The notes: generated from the sequence alone by a model not told the origin. Shown: positions 34,806 to 44,954, numbered from the stretch's first letter. The stretch is DNA of 64,000 nucleotides from Haloferax sulfurifontis ATCC BAA-897 (GCF_000337835.1 NZ_AOLM01000025.1:62001-126000), one strand, 5' to 3'. Numbers and translations: made by a program.

Positions 34806-35549
34806 TCACTCGTGATACGTCGGCGCGGCGGTCTCGACCGCGGCGACCGCGAGCGCTTCGAACGTCGCCTCGTCGGGGACGACGGTCACGTCGATGCCGT
34901 GGGATTCCGCGGTGTCGCGGGTCGGCGGCCCGATTGCGCCGACGACCGCGTCGTTCAGGCCGGCGATTGCCTCCTCGCGGACGCCCCGCTCCGCGGCGGC
35001 GTCGAGGAAGTGCTCGACCGTGAGCGACGAGGTGAAGAGGGCGGCTTCGAGGTCGCCGGCGGCGGCCAGCTCGGCCGACTTCCCGGCTCCCTCGGGGCGG
35101 ACGAGTCGGTACAGCACGGTCTCGTGAACGTCCGCGCCCGCGTCGCGTAGGCCATCTGTGAGGACGGCACTGCCGTGGTCGCTCCGGGCGACTTCGACCG
35201 TCGCGCCGTCGACGTCGGACGCGAGGTGGTCGACCAGTCCCGCCGAGGTGTACTCGTCGGGGACGCGGTCGACCGTCCAGCCGGCCTCGCGGGCGGCGTC
35301 GGCGGTCGCGGGGCCGATACAGCACAGCACCGCGTCGCCCGGTTCCCAGCCGGCCTCGTCGAGGAGTTCGACGCCGGTCTTGCTCGTCAGGACGACGAAC
35401 TCGCCGGCTTCGGGCGTCGCGCCCGTCGGCTCGATTGCGAGCATCGGGTCGGGGACCGGGGTCGCGCCGAGCGAGTCGAGGAGTTCGACGGCGCGCTCGA
35501 TGCGGTCGTCGTCGGGGCGGAAGACGGCCGCGCGGACCTGCTGGCTCAT
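34806..35549 (-). CDS. hemD: Uroporphyrinogen-III synthase
   Basis: 247 residues, two-domain HemD fold: FRPDDDRIERAVELLDSLG, ATPEAGEFVVLTSKTGVE, then SAVLTDGLRDAGADVHETVLYR and VVGAIGPPTRDTAESHGIDVTVVP. It cyclises hydroxymethylbilane with inversion of ring D. The sequence is poorly conserved across the family, so the call rests also on its place after hemC and cobA. Its start overlaps the cobA stop by four bases. Confidence 0.9.
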   Translation of the reverse strand: MSQQVRAAVFRPDDDRIERAVELLDSLGATPVPDPMLAIEPTGATPEAGEFVVLTSKTGVELLDEAGWEPGDAVLCCIGPATADAAREAGWTVDRVPDEYTSAGLVDHLASDVDGATVEVARSDHGSAVLTDGLRDAGADVHETVLYRLVRPEGAGKSAELAAAGDLEAALFTSSLTVEHFLDAAAERGVREEAIAGLNDAVVGAIGPPTRDTAESHGIDVTVVPDEATFEALAVAAVETAAPTYHE

Positions 35550-36400
35550 TCGTCGCCTCCCGAACCTCCGGCGGTCGCGTCGGCCTCGGCGACGGCGTCC
35601 GCGCCGCCGCCCTGTAGGAACTGCTTCACGCGGTCGCGGGTTGCGGCGACCTCACCGATGACGGTGATTGCGGGCGGCTCGATGTCGGCCTCGTCGCGCA
35701 CGTCGACGATGGTGTCGAGCGTGCCGGTGGCGACGCGCATGTCGGGCCACGTCGCCCGCTCGATGAGGGCGACGGGCGTGTCGCCGTCCACGCCCGCCTC
35801 GCGGAGTTCGGCGGTGTACAGCGGAAGCTTGCCGACGCCCATGAGGACGACGAGCGTCCCGCCGGTCGCGGCGAGCGCGTCCCAGTCCACCGCGGACTCG
35901 TCTTTCGTCGGGTCCTCGTGGCCGGTGACGAACGACACCGACGAGACGTGGTCGCGGTGGGTGACGGGGATGCCCGCCGAACCGGGGCCGGCGACCGCCG
36001 AGGTGATACCCGGCACGACCTCGAAGGGAATCCCGTTGTCGGCGAGGTGTTCCATCTCCTCGCCGCCGCGGCCGAAGACGAACGGGTCGCCGCCCTTCAG
36101 GCGCACCACGTCCTTGCCCTCGCGGGCGAGTTCGACCAGTCGGTTGTTCGTGTACTCCTGTGGGGTCCACTCGCCGCCGGCGCGCTTGCCCACGTCCTCG
36201 CGCTTTTCGGCCGGAATCATCCCGAGAATCTCCGGGCCGGGGAGCTTGTCGTGGAGCACCACGTCCGCCTCGTCGATGAGGCGGGCGGCCTTCATCGTCA
36301 GCAGTTCCGGGTCGCCCGGGCCGCTCCCGACGAGGTGGACCGTGCCGACGCCCTCCGCGGACTCCCCCGAGTCCCCGTTCGAGCGGTCGTCTCCCGTCAT
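35546..36400 (-). CDS. cobA: Uroporphyrinogen-III C-methyltransferase (SUMT)
   Basis: 284 residues. SAM-dependent double methylation of uroporphyrinogen III to precorrin-2. Hallmarks: VHLVGSGPGDPELLTMKA at the N terminus, VVLHDKLPGPEI, VRLKGGDPFVFGRGGEEME, and GITSAVAGPGSAGIPVTHR. A 25-residue acidic N terminus precedes the domain. Its place between hemC and hemD fits the archaeal route in which siroheme serves as heme precursor. Confidence 0.94.
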   Translation of the reverse strand: MTGDDRSNGDSGESAEGVGTVHLVGSGPGDPELLTMKAARLIDEADVVLHDKLPGPEILGMIPAEKREDVGKRAGGEWTPQEYTNNRLVELAREGKDVVRLKGGDPFVFGRGGEEMEHLADNGIPFEVVPGITSAVAGPGSAGIPVTHRDHVSSVSFVTGHEDPTKDESAVDWDALAATGGTLVVLMGVGKLPLYTAELREAGVDGDTPVALIERATWPDMRVATGTLDTIVDVRDEADIEPPAITVIGEVAATRDRVKQFLQGGGADAVAEADATAGGSGGDE

Positions 36401-36401
36401 C

Positions 36402-37493
36402 TCACTCCTCGGCCTCCTCGCGGGCGGCCTCGACTAACTGACCCGCACCGCGGTCGCGGAGCGCCGCCGCGAACTCGCGGGCGGCGTGGGCGTGGTTGCC
36501 GACGGGGAGGTCCCGCGAGGTCTTGATGGACTCCGAGCCGTCGGTCGAAAGCACCTGCACGTCGACGTGGACGTGTTCGCCCTGCAGGAGGGCGTGGACG
36601 CCGACCGGGGCGATACAGCCGCCGCCGAGTTCGGCGAGGATGGTCCGCTCGACGGTCGTCTCGACGCGGGTCCGCGGGTGGTCGAGTTTGTCGCGGATGA
36701 GGTCGATGACCTCGGCGTCCGCGGCGGTCACGGCGATGGCTCCCTGTCCGGGCGCGGGGACGAACGTCGTCCGCGGCAGGCGCTCGTAGTTCACTTTCTC
36801 GGTGAGCCCGCTTCGCTTGAGCCCCGCCTCGGCGAGGACGATGGCGTCGTACTCGGTTTCGACCTTCCGGCCGAGCGCCTGCCGTTCGAGCTCGGTGAGG
36901 CCCTCGAACCACTCGTCGGCGGTCTCGTCGAACGCCTCGTCGTGGTCGGTCTTGCCCTTCTTTTCCTGCCGCTCTTTGTCGTTTTCGACGCGGGCCTCGT
37001 GTTCGCGCTGGAGGTGCGTCGCCAGGAGTTTCTCGATGCGGGTGTCGACGTTGCCGCGGAGCGGTTCGACTTCGAGGTCCTCGCGGTAGTTCAGCAGTTG
37101 GGCCTGTCGGCGGAGCGACGACGTGCCGACGACGGCCCCCTCCGGGAGGTCGTCGATGTCGTGGCCCTCGGCCGTCACGAGCACGTCGCCGGCCGGCGCG
37201 CGCTCGGGCACGCCGGCGACGACGAGGTCGGCGGGCTTCTCGGTCGGCATGTCCTTCATCGAGTGGACCGCGGCGTCGACCTCGCCGTCGAGGACGCGCT
37301 CGTCGAGCGCGCGGACGAACGCGCCGGTCTTGCCCAGTCGGTGGATGAGCTCGTCCTGAATCCGGTCGCCCGTGGTCTCGACTTCGACGAGTTCGACGTC
37401 GAGTCGGCGGCTCGCGAGCGCCCCCTGCACGCTCGCGGCCTGTGCGCGAGCGAGCGCCGACCCTCGCGTCGCCAAGCGAAGTGTTGTAGTCAT
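36402..37493 (-). CDS. hemC: Porphobilinogen deaminase (hydroxymethylbilane synthase)
   Basis: 363 residues, about 50 more than bacterial HemC. The N-terminal LRLATRGSALARAQAASV, VDAAVHSMKDMPTE, VGTSSLRRQAQLL and RGNVDTRIEKLL are diagnostic. The dipyrromethane cofactor Cys is in LAELGGGCIAPVGVHALL. The extra length is a charged insertion between TRIEKLL and YDAIVLAEAGLKR, rich in Glu and Lys. First gene of hemC-cobA-hemD-MFS. Confidence 0.95.
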   Translation of the reverse strand: MTTTLRLATRGSALARAQAASVQGALASRRLDVELVEVETTGDRIQDELIHRLGKTGAFVRALDERVLDGEVDAAVHSMKDMPTEKPADLVVAGVPERAPAGDVLVTAEGHDIDDLPEGAVVGTSSLRRQAQLLNYREDLEVEPLRGNVDTRIEKLLATHLQREHEARVENDKERQEKKGKTDHDEAFDETADEWFEGLTELERQALGRKVETEYDAIVLAEAGLKRSGLTEKVNYERLPRTTFVPAPGQGAIAVTAADAEVIDLIRDKLDHPRTRVETTVERTILAELGGGCIAPVGVHALLQGEHVHVDVQVLSTDGSESIKTSRDLPVGNHAHAAREFAAALRDRGAGQLVEAAREEAEE

Positions 37494-37599
37494 ACGGGTC
37501 AGTCCGGCCCCCGCGTTGAAAAGCCCACCAGTTCGCTCCCGCGCGCCGGGTCGAACCCGAACGGAAGACCGATACGGTCCCCGCGCGACGACCCGGACG

Positions 37600-37989
37600 A
37601 TGCCCGCCTTCGATTCGGCCGTCCGGCAGGTCGGCGACCTCGTCGTCGTCGCGCTCCTCCTGTTCGGCCTGACCTCGGTCGTCGCGCCCCTCGACGTGTT
37701 CCTCTCGTCGGTCGGCGTCGAACCACCGTGGTTCGCCGGCCTCGCCGCGGCGGCACTCGTCGGTCTCGTTCTCCTCCTCGCGCGCCCGCTTCGCCTCCGC
37801 CTCGTCGCCCGCGTCTGGGGCGTCGGCCTCGTCGTGACCGCCCTCTGGATTCCGCTGTTGATTCTCCTCGAACTCCGCGGGAACCCGGTCGGCGTCCTCG
37901 TCTCGTGGGCGGTCTGTCTCGGCGTCGGCGTCGCCCTGACCTACCCGCCGCTGTGGCGGGCGGCCGAGGCGCGACTCCGGGTCGAGTGA
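37600..37989 (+). CDS. Small integral membrane protein
   Basis: 129 residues with four hydrophobic helices (near residues 12-30, 43-60, 70-90 and 98-115). Uncharacterised. ATG 37600 is chosen because the protein is hydrophobic from there; the open frame upstream overlaps the hemC start. It is divergent from hemC, with about 105 bp between the starts. Confidence 0.6.
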   Translation: MPAFDSAVRQVGDLVVVALLLFGLTSVVAPLDVFLSSVGVEPPWFAGLAAAALVGLVLLLARPLRLRLVARVWGVGLVVTALWIPLLILLELRGNPVGVLVSWAVCLGVGVALTYPPLWRAAEARLRVE

Positions 37990-38124
37990 GCCGGGTCCGC
38001 GTCGGGGTCGCGTCGGGGTCGCATCGGCTTGCATTTGCGCGAGCGAACGCCGGTCGCGCGGGCCGGCTCGCCCCGTCGCTCGGCGTGCCGAACGGTTTTC
38101 GGTCTCCGCGGCGACGACTCGAAC

Positions 38125-38310
38125 GTGAACAGGTCCCTCCACCCCGCGCTCGTCTTCGGCGTCGCGTTCGTCGTCGCGCTCCCGCTCGGATTCATCTTCG
38201 CGCCGGACCCGACCGGCGTCGCCCCGCTTTTCCTCACCGCCGGACTGACCGTCGTCATCGGACTCCCGGCGTACCTCGGACTCTCTCGGGCGACCGGACC
38301 GGAGTCGTGA
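38125..38310 (+). CDS. Two-helix small membrane protein
   Basis: 61 residues from GTG 38125. Two membrane helices: FGVAFVVALPLGFIFA and LFLTAGLTVVIGLPAYLGL. No known family. It follows the previous membrane protein by 135 bp on the same strand. Confidence 0.55.
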   Translation: MNRSLHPALVFGVAFVVALPLGFIFAPDPTGVAPLFLTAGLTVVIGLPAYLGLSRATGPES

Positions 38311-38344
38311 AAAAAGCGCGCGGCCGGTGAATCGTCGATTCGGG

Positions 38345-39682
38345 TTATAGCGCCGCTTTGTACGCTTCCAGCGTCTCCTCGATGTCCTCGTCGGTGTGGG
38401 CGTAGGAGACGAACTGCGACTCGAACTGGTTCGCCGTGAGGAACACGCCGTGGTCTTTCATCTCCTGCCAGAAGACGCGCTCCCAGCGGTCGGTCTCGGC
38501 GTTCGACACGTCCGCGCCGGTCTTCGGACAGGCGTCGTAATTGGGACACGACTCGACCTGCGCACAGCCGTCGGCGCAGGCGTCGGCGCGCTCGGCCGCG
38601 CCGTGGCGCGTGAACACCGTCTTGAACATCGAGTCCGTGCCGACGACGGTGTACTCGGGGGCCTGGTCTTCGAGGATGTCGGTGATGCCCGCCCGAAGCT
38701 TCTCGCCGAGGCGGTTGACGTGCCCGTACACGTCGTTTTCGGCGGCGTACTTCAGGTACTCGTGGCCCGCGGCCATCGTGACCGGGTGGCCCGAGAAGGT
38801 GCCCGACTGGAACACGTCGCCGCCGGGGGTGAACTGCTCGACGAGCTCGGCCTTCCCGCCGACCGCGCCGACGGGGAAGCCGCCGCCGATAATCTTCCCG
38901 AACGTCGTGAGGTCGGGCGTGACGCCGAACTTGCCCTGCGCGCACTGGAGGCCGCCGACGCGGAAGCCGGTGATGACCTCGTCGAAGATGAGGAGCGCGC
39001 CGTGGTCCTCGGTCACGTCGCGGAGGGCTTCGAGGTAGCCGTCGACCGGGTGGACGATGCCCGTGTTCGCCAGAATCGGCTCGGTCAGCACCGCCGCGAT
39101 GTCCTCGCCGTGTTCCTCGAACACCTCGCGGACCGTCTCCTCGTCGTTGAAGGGGACGGGGATGGTGTGGTCGGCGAACGACGAGGGGATGCCGGGCGTC
39201 GAGGGCTTCGCGCCGCCGGGGCCGCCCTCGACGAGCGTGGACTCCTGTGCGCCGTGGTAGCCGCCCTGCATGACGACGATTTTGTCGCGGCCGGTGACGC
39301 CGCGGGCGAGGCGGACCGCCGAGACGGTCGCCTCCGTGCCGGAGTTGACGAACCGGAGCATCTCGACGGAGGGGACGTGCCGCTCGACGAACTCGGCGTG
39401 TTCGACCTCGATTTCGGTCGGCGCGCCGTACATCGGCCCGGCGGCGGCGTGCTTCTGGACAGCCGACTGGACGGGCTCTGGCGCGTCGTGGCCGTAGAGG
39501 AGCGGCCCGTAGCCCATCACGTAGTCGACGTAGCGGTTCCCGTCGGCGTCGATGACGTGCGCGCCGTCGCCGCGCTCGACGAAGAACGGGTACGGTTGCG
39601 TCGCCCGGACCGAGGAGTTCACGCCGCCCGCGAGCACGGACAGCGCGCGGTCGTACAGCGCCCTTGACTCGTCGTGGTTCAT
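38345..39682 (-). CDS. hemL: Glutamate-1-semialdehyde 2,1-aminomutase
   Basis: 445 residues, PLP-dependent; makes 5-aminolevulinate in the C5 route. [11 protein letters not shown] at the N terminus, MVNSGTEA-like [33 protein letters not shown] and PLP Lys in [14 protein letters not shown] are diagnostic. Residues about 360-385 hold an insertion with five Cys ([19 protein letters not shown]), absent from bacterial HemL. It could bind a metal or cluster. ATG 39682 agrees with family starts. Confidence 0.95.
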   Translation of the reverse strand: MNHDESRALYDRALSVLAGGVNSSVRATQPYPFFVERGDGAHVIDADGNRYVDYVMGYGPLLYGHDAPEPVQSAVQKHAAAGPMYGAPTEIEVEHAEFVERHVPSVEMLRFVNSGTEATVSAVRLARGVTGRDKIVVMQGGYHGAQESTLVEGGPGGAKPSTPGIPSSFADHTIPVPFNDEETVREVFEEHGEDIAAVLTEPILANTGIVHPVDGYLEALRDVTEDHGALLIFDEVITGFRVGGLQCAQGKFGVTPDLTTFGKIIGGGFPVGAVGGKAELVEQFTPGGDVFQSGTFSGHPVTMAAGHEYLKYAAENDVYGHVNRLGEKLRAGITDILEDQAPEYTVVGTDSMFKTVFTRHGAAERADACADGCAQVESCPNYDACPKTGADVSNAETDRWERVFWQEMKDHGVFLTANQFESQFVSYAHTDEDIEETLEAYKAAL

Positions 39683-39820
39683 GCGCGGCGGTTCGGCCGC
39701 TCGCGGGAAAGACCTTACTGGGCCGGCCGCACCTGCCACCGGCGAACCACCGGACGGGGAGACGCCCGCTCGACTGGAACTCGGGACCGTGGCGACCTCT
39801 CGGCTCGCTCCGGCGGCGAC

Positions 39821-40528
39821 CTATCGGGCCGTCCCGTCGGCGGCGGCGTCAGCGCCCTCGGCGTCGCCGGCGTCCTCGACCGACCCGGCCAACAGCAGAC
39901 CGACCGCGTCGTTGAGCGCGTGGATGCAGACGAGCGCCACCACGTCGCGCACGAGGAGGTACATGACCGTCGTCAGGAGCGCGGGGACGGCGATTCTGGC
40001 GACCGCGCCGCGCTCCCAGCCGACGGCGTGGCTCGCGGTGAACGCGGCGAACGAGACGCCGCCCGCGAGGAGCGGGCTACCGGTGAGTTCGAGCAGGCGC
40101 TCGATAGCGTAGCCGTGGAACAGCACCTCCTCCGTAATCCCGGCGGTCCCGGCCACGAACAGCCGGTGTCTGACCGACAGCGAGGCCAGTCCGGCCATCC
40201 CCTCGTCGAGACCGCCCACGCCGAGTCGGTCGAAGACGGGCGTCGTCACCGCGTTCGCGACGAAGAGGACGAAGACGCCGCCGCCGACCACCGCCACGAA
40301 CGCGAGGGGGGCAAGCGAGCGGCCGGTCATCGACGACAGCGGCCGCCCCTCGACGACGAGGACGTAACCGCACAGGAGGGCGAAGACGGCCCACTTGTTC
40401 GCGTCGCTGACGAGGAGGTCGGCGCGGAGGCCGTCGGGTTCGGCGAGGTACCGGTCGGCGAGCAGGCCGACGGCGGCCATCCCGAACAGCGCGACGGCGA
40501 GTCCGCCGAGGACCGCGACAGTCACCAC
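39821..40528 (-). CDS. CPBP-family intramembrane metalloprotease
   Basis: 235 residues, about seven membrane helices. The Abi/CAAX motifs are GITEEVLFHGYAIERL (Glu-Glu), FAAFTASHAVGW (His) and ALVCIHALNDAVG (His, Asn). The usual R of EExxxR is replaced by H. Such proteins process prenylated or small membrane proteins, or bacteriocin-like peptides. Target unknown. Confidence 0.8.
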   Translation of the reverse strand: MVTVAVLGGLAVALFGMAAVGLLADRYLAEPDGLRADLLVSDANKWAVFALLCGYVLVVEGRPLSSMTGRSLAPLAFVAVVGGGVFVLFVANAVTTPVFDRLGVGGLDEGMAGLASLSVRHRLFVAGTAGITEEVLFHGYAIERLLELTGSPLLAGGVSFAAFTASHAVGWERGAVARIAVPALLTTVMYLLVRDVVALVCIHALNDAVGLLLAGSVEDAGDAEGADAAADGTAR

Positions 40529-40682
40529 GTGGAGCCACCGCTCATCGTCACGACGCTCGGTGCGGAGCGGAAAAACGGTTTCGCGTGGGGTCGGCGCTCG
40601 GCCCGCGAGGGGCCGCGGGTATCTTCGACCGAGGGAGGACGCCCGTCGACCGCGACCGACGACGAGAGAACGGCCGCGAGAT

Positions 40683-41054
40683 TCAGACGGCGTCGCGTCC
40701 GGTCTTGCCGGTGCGGACCTGAACCGCGCTCTCGACGGGGAGGGTGAACACCTTCCCGTCGCCTTTCTCGCCCGTCTGGGCGGCGTCGGCGATGGCCTCG
40801 ACCACGTCGTCGGCGGGGATGTCGGCGACGACGCACTCGATTTTGACCTTCTGGTGGAGGTCGACGGTGTACTCCTCGCCGCGCCACTGGCTCTTTTTCG
40901 CGGGCTGGGAGCCGCGGCCGGAGACGTTGGTAACGGTGAGCGACGGCGCGCCGATTTCGGCGAGCGAGGTCTTCACGTCGGAGAGCTTGTCGGGGCGGAT
41001 GACGGCCATCACCATCTTGATGTCACCGTCGTTCGGCAGGTCGGAATCACTCAT
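40683..41054 (-). CDS. glnK1: P-II nitrogen regulatory protein GlnK (copy 1)
   Basis: 123 residues. The P-II fold with T-loop [19 protein letters not shown] and the C-terminal [19 protein letters not shown] (ATP/2-oxoglutarate site). It binds to the ammonium channel and blocks it when nitrogen is plentiful. It lies directly behind amt1 (three bases between). It has a short acidic N-terminal extension typical of halophiles. Confidence 0.94.
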   Translation of the reverse strand: MSDSDLPNDGDIKMVMAVIRPDKLSDVKTSLAEIGAPSLTVTNVSGRGSQPAKKSQWRGEEYTVDLHQKVKIECVVADIPADDVVEAIADAAQTGEKGDGKVFTLPVESAVQVRTGKTGRDAV

Positions 41055-41057
41055 GGG

Positions 41058-42428
41058 TTAGTCCTCCCGGCCCGTCGTCATGAATCCATCCCCGCTCGGG
41101 ACGCCGGAGCCGTCGGTGCGGATGCCGGTGTCGGCGTCGGGCGAACCGAACTCGGGGTAGGTGTCGACGCCGTGTTCGGCGGTGTCGAGGCCCTCGCGCT
41201 CGTGGTCGGAGGAGACGCGGACCTGTCCGACGGCGCGGAAGCCGCCGAAGACGACCGCGGTCGCGACGAACGTCCAGATGGCGATGACGCCGACGCCGAT
41301 GACCTGCGGGACGGCGAGCGAGACGAACGACGCGCCGTCGTGCCACAGCGGGACGGCGAACACCGGGTAGAGGAGCGTGCCGAGGACGCCCGCGGAGCCG
41401 TGGACGGGGAAGACCGCACAGACGTCGTCGATTTGGAGGCGCTTTTCGACGAACTCGAAGACGACCGGGAGCTGTGCGCCGGCGAGGAGGCCGACGACCA
41501 GCGCGCCCGGCCAGACGATGTCGTTCGCGATGGCGGTAATGCCGACGAGGCCGGCGAGGACGCCGTTGGCGACGTAGAGCGTGTCGACCTTGCCGGTCTT
41601 GTACATGGCGACGCCGCCCGCGCCGATTGCGCCGGCGGCCATGCCGAGGGTCGTCACGAGGGCGACGCGGCCGACGTAGGCGAAGGAGCCGAGCGAGACC
41701 CCGCCGTCGGCGTACGCCAGCGGCGCGGCGGCGGTGCCGACGTTGAAGCCGTACCAGCCGAACGCGAGGATGAGCGTGCCGAGGACAGCGAACGTGATGG
41801 AGTGGCCGGGGATGACGTTCGCGGTGCCGTCGGGCTTGAAGCGGTCCATGCGCGGGCCGATAATCCACGCCGCGGTGAGGCCGGCGATGCCGCCCATGCC
41901 GTGGACGATCATGCCGCCGGCGAAGTCGTGGAAGCCGAGGGCGGAGAGGAAGCCGCCGCCCCACGTGAAGCCGACGACGACGGGGTAGATGACGCCCGCG
42001 ATGAGGATGGTGTACGTGAGGTACGCGCGGAGTCGGGCGCGGCCCGCCACGGCACCGGAGACGATGGTGGCGGCGGTCATGGCGAAGACGGCTCCGAACA
42101 GCCAGTCGACCCACGCCGTCGTCGCCGACGCCTCGGGCGCGTAGAGGCTCATGAACGCCCCGGAAATCGTCGTCGCGGGGCCGCCGGTGAAGGCGGCGAC
42201 GATGGACGACACGGCCGCGCCGAGCAGGAAGAACACGATGACGCCGATACTCCACGTCAGCAGGTTCTTGGTCAGTTGGTTGGCGACGTTCTTCGCGCGG
42301 ACCTGCCCGGCTTCGAGCATGGCGAAGCCGGCGTGCATGAAGAAGATGAGGAACGTGACCGTGAGGACCCACACGAGGTTTACGCCCTCGACGACCGAGG
42401 CGAGGTCGGTCTGCAGGGGTGTCAACAT
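41058..42428 (-). CDS. amt1: Ammonium transporter Amt (copy 1)
   Basis: 456 residues, 11 helices. [19 protein letters not shown] at the N terminus is the Amt signature. The twin pore histidines lie in MIVHGMGGIAGLT and VHGSAGVLGTLLY. The C-terminal cytosolic tail (HEREGLDTAEHGVDTYPEF) is the GlnK-contact region. It imports ammonium under nitrogen limitation. Confidence 0.95.
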   Translation of the reverse strand: MLTPLQTDLASVVEGVNLVWVLTVTFLIFFMHAGFAMLEAGQVRAKNVANQLTKNLLTWSIGVIVFFLLGAAVSSIVAAFTGGPATTISGAFMSLYAPEASATTAWVDWLFGAVFAMTAATIVSGAVAGRARLRAYLTYTILIAGVIYPVVVGFTWGGGFLSALGFHDFAGGMIVHGMGGIAGLTAAWIIGPRMDRFKPDGTANVIPGHSITFAVLGTLILAFGWYGFNVGTAAAPLAYADGGVSLGSFAYVGRVALVTTLGMAAGAIGAGGVAMYKTGKVDTLYVANGVLAGLVGITAIANDIVWPGALVVGLLAGAQLPVVFEFVEKRLQIDDVCAVFPVHGSAGVLGTLLYPVFAVPLWHDGASFVSLAVPQVIGVGVIAIWTFVATAVVFGGFRAVGQVRVSSDHEREGLDTAEHGVDTYPEFGSPDADTGIRTDGSGVPSGDGFMTTGRED

Positions 42429-42807
42429 ACGATGCCTCCGGCGAGCGGTTCGAGCTGGGAAGTTGGACAGTCGTTCATATTGGTGCTCGATTCGCGACCG
42501 AATGTCTCGCGAACCATGAGAGATGCTATCTACATACGTTCATATAACGGTTCGCGTTGACAAACGTCTACAAAAAGGCCCTCTGAGAGACGTATGTCCG
42601 ATATAAGATGGAGTATGTCTTGTATAAGGACGTAAGGTTGGCACTCTGTGGACAAATGTTGCCACGCAATCCTACGAACGTAGTGTCGGAAAAGTAATTA
42701 AAACGACGCGGGGCGTTCGTCGAACCCCGGTCGAGTGCGCACTCGCGCGGACCGCGGCGAGAGCGGCGAAAGGAGACTTCGAGTCGGTTTCGGCCGAGGG
42801 TGCGCGC
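42429..42807 (-). promoter_or_regulatory. Upstream region of amt1-glnK1
   Basis: 379 bp without a gene, AT-rich compared with its flanks, with several TATA-like runs. GGCAACATTT (coding strand; 42654-42663) is repeated 236 bp before amt2, here 226 bp before amt1. No riboswitch or obvious terminator is seen after glnK2. Confidence 0.5.
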
Positions 42808-43173
42808 TCAGACCGCCGGCTTGCCCTCCTTGCCGGTGCGGACTTGGACCGCGCTCTCGACGGGGAGGACGAATATCTTCCCGTCGCCTTTCTCGCCCGT
42901 GTGGGCGGCGTCGGCGATGGCCTCGACCACGTCGTCGGCGGGGATGTCGGCGACGACGCACTCGACTTTGACCTTCTGGTGGAGGTCGACGGTGTACTCC
43001 TCGCCGCGCCACTGGCCCTTCTTGGCGGGCTGGGAGCCGCGGCCGGAGACGTTAGTGACGGTGAGCGACGGCGCGCCCGCCTCGGCGAGCGAGGTCTTCA
43101 CGTCCGAGAGCTTGTCGGGGCGGATGATGGCCATCACCATCTTGATGCCCTGTTCGTCGGCCTCGTCGCTCAT
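42808..43173 (-). CDS. glnK2: P-II nitrogen regulatory protein GlnK (copy 2)
   Basis: 121 residues, nearly identical to glnK1 apart from the N terminus and a few positions (T-loop [19 protein letters not shown]). The DNA is also nearly identical, with runs of more than 60 identical bases. Its start overlaps the amt2 stop by four bases, so it is translationally coupled. Confidence 0.94.
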   Translation of the reverse strand: MSDEADEQGIKMVMAIIRPDKLSDVKTSLAEAGAPSLTVTNVSGRGSQPAKKGQWRGEEYTVDLHQKVKVECVVADIPADDVVEAIADAAHTGEKGDGKIFVLPVESAVQVRTGKEGKPAV

Positions 43174-44588
43174 TGGCTGTCACCTCCGTTGGCTTCGACG
43201 GTCTCGTCTTTCACGACGCCACCGTCGGTGCGCACGTCGCTCCCGCCGTCGGTCGCCGTGGGCGAGCCGAGCGCGCCGTCGGGACCGGCGTCGCCGACGA
43301 ATTCGGGGTAGACCGAGACGCCGTGTTCGCCGGCGTCGAGGCCCTCTTCTTCCTCTTCTTCCGAGACGCGGAGGCCGAAGACGGCGTCCGCGATGGCGAA
43401 GACGATGGCCGAGGCGATGATGGTCCACGCGGCGATGACGACCACGCCGACGACCTGCATCACGAGCTGGGTGCCGGAGAAGCCGCTAACCGCGAAGACC
43501 GGGATGAGCGCCGTGCCGACCGCGCCCGCGACGCCGTGGACGGCGAAGACGCCACACACGTCGTCGATCTTGAGCGAGTCGACGGTCCAGCGGTACGCCG
43601 GCAGGACGATTGCGCCGCCGAGCGCGCCGAGGATGAGGCCGCCCCACCACGTGACGTGGGGGACCGCGCCGGTGACTGCGACGAGGCCGGCGAGCAGGCC
43701 GTTCGCCATCCAGAGGGGGTCGGGCTTGCCCTGGTAGCTCGTCGAGACGATCATCGCGGCGACCGCGCCGGCGCCCATGCCGAGGGTCGTCACGAGGGCG
43801 ACGCGACCGAGCGCGGCACCCATGAACTCCAGACCGCCGCTTTCGGTGGTCGCGAGGACGGTCGCCTGCGTGCCGACGTTGAAGCCGTACCAGCCGAACG
43901 CGAGGATGAGCGTGCCGAGGACGGCGAGCAACATCGAGTGGCCCGGGATGGGCTGGCTGTTGCCGTTCGCGTCGAAGCGGCCCTTACGCGGGCCGACCAT
44001 CTTCGCGCCGACGAGACCGGCGACGCCGCCGCACATGTGGACGACGGTCGCACCGGCGAAGTCAAGGTAGCCGACGCCGAGGGCGGCACCGATGTAGCCG
44101 CCACTCGAGAGGAGGCCGCCGGACCACGTTATGCCCTGCACGACGGGGTAGATGAACCCCGTGATGGTCGCCGCGAAGACGATGTACGCGCGGAAGTCCA
44201 TGCGCTCTGCGACCGCGCCCGAGACGATGGTGGCGGCGGTCATGGCGAAGACGGCCCCGAAGAGCCAGTCAATCCACGCGCCGGAGTCGCCGATGTACGA
44301 GAACGCGGCGGCGACGTCGAAGCCGCCGGACGACGTGAGGCCGCCGACGATTGTCGCGACCCCCGCGCCGACGAGGAAGTAGACGAGCACGCCGAGCGCC
44401 CAGTCGGTCATGTTCTTCATCAGCACGTTGCCCACGTTCTTCGCGCGTACCTGCCCTGCCTCTAAGAGCGCGAAGCCCGGTTGCATGAAGAAGATGAGGA
44501 ACGAGACGACGAGGATCCAGACGTAGTTGACCCCCTGCGCAATAACGCCCGGGTCGACCTGGAGCGGTATCACGACTGACCACCCCAT
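43170..44588 (-). CDS. amt2: Ammonium transporter Amt (copy 2)
   Basis: 472 residues. Same signature ([19 protein letters not shown]) and pore histidines ([13 protein letters not shown] and [13 protein letters not shown]). It differs widely from amt1, unlike the paired glnK genes. The C-terminal tail is longer and acidic, ending after [19 protein letters not shown]. Confidence 0.95.
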   Translation of the reverse strand: MGWSVVIPLQVDPGVIAQGVNYVWILVVSFLIFFMQPGFALLEAGQVRAKNVGNVLMKNMTDWALGVLVYFLVGAGVATIVGGLTSSGGFDVAAAFSYIGDSGAWIDWLFGAVFAMTAATIVSGAVAERMDFRAYIVFAATITGFIYPVVQGITWSGGLLSSGGYIGAALGVGYLDFAGATVVHMCGGVAGLVGAKMVGPRKGRFDANGNSQPIPGHSMLLAVLGTLILAFGWYGFNVGTQATVLATTESGGLEFMGAALGRVALVTTLGMGAGAVAAMIVSTSYQGKPDPLWMANGLLAGLVAVTGAVPHVTWWGGLILGALGGAIVLPAYRWTVDSLKIDDVCGVFAVHGVAGAVGTALIPVFAVSGFSGTQLVMQVVGVVVIAAWTIIASAIVFAIADAVFGLRVSEEEEEEGLDAGEHGVSVYPEFVGDAGPDGALGSPTATDGGSDVRTDGGVVKDETVEANGGDSQ

Positions 44589-44954
44589 GCGGTCTCCGGT
44601 GACCGTTCAGTTACTTTTTCTCCGTATCCGTGTGGATTCTGGTGCTTCATCACGGTTCGGCTTCATGGTGAGTCAGTACATAAAGTGTGGGGTTGGTTTT
44701 GTCAAATTTAGCAAGGCGTAATACCACAACTGCACAAAATAGGCTAGAATATTACGCATATAAGGTTGTATATCGTCCAAGGATTTTGAGATTCTCCGGA
44801 GTTCGGTGGACGAACGTTCAGGAAAATGTTGCCTAACAAGTGTGTTTTGGCCGTGCGCGCCCTGGTATCGTTTCCCGTGGTTCGGCCCTCGAACCGCGTC
44901 GTTCCGCGGGTCGAGCGGCCGTCCGAGAGCCGGCCGGCTCACCCGCCCGCCGTC
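44589..44954 (-). promoter_or_regulatory. Upstream region of amt2-glnK2
   Basis: 366 bp without a gene, AT-rich next to amt2. It holds the same GGCAACATTT (coding strand; 44824-44833) as the amt1 region. The right end merges with the 3' side of hemB. Confidence 0.5.

Noticed and set aside
14362-42660. Shared 11-mer TGGACAAATGT upstream of the regulator gene and of amt1
   Set aside because: One short match over 64 kb is expected by chance, and its position relative to the genes differs.
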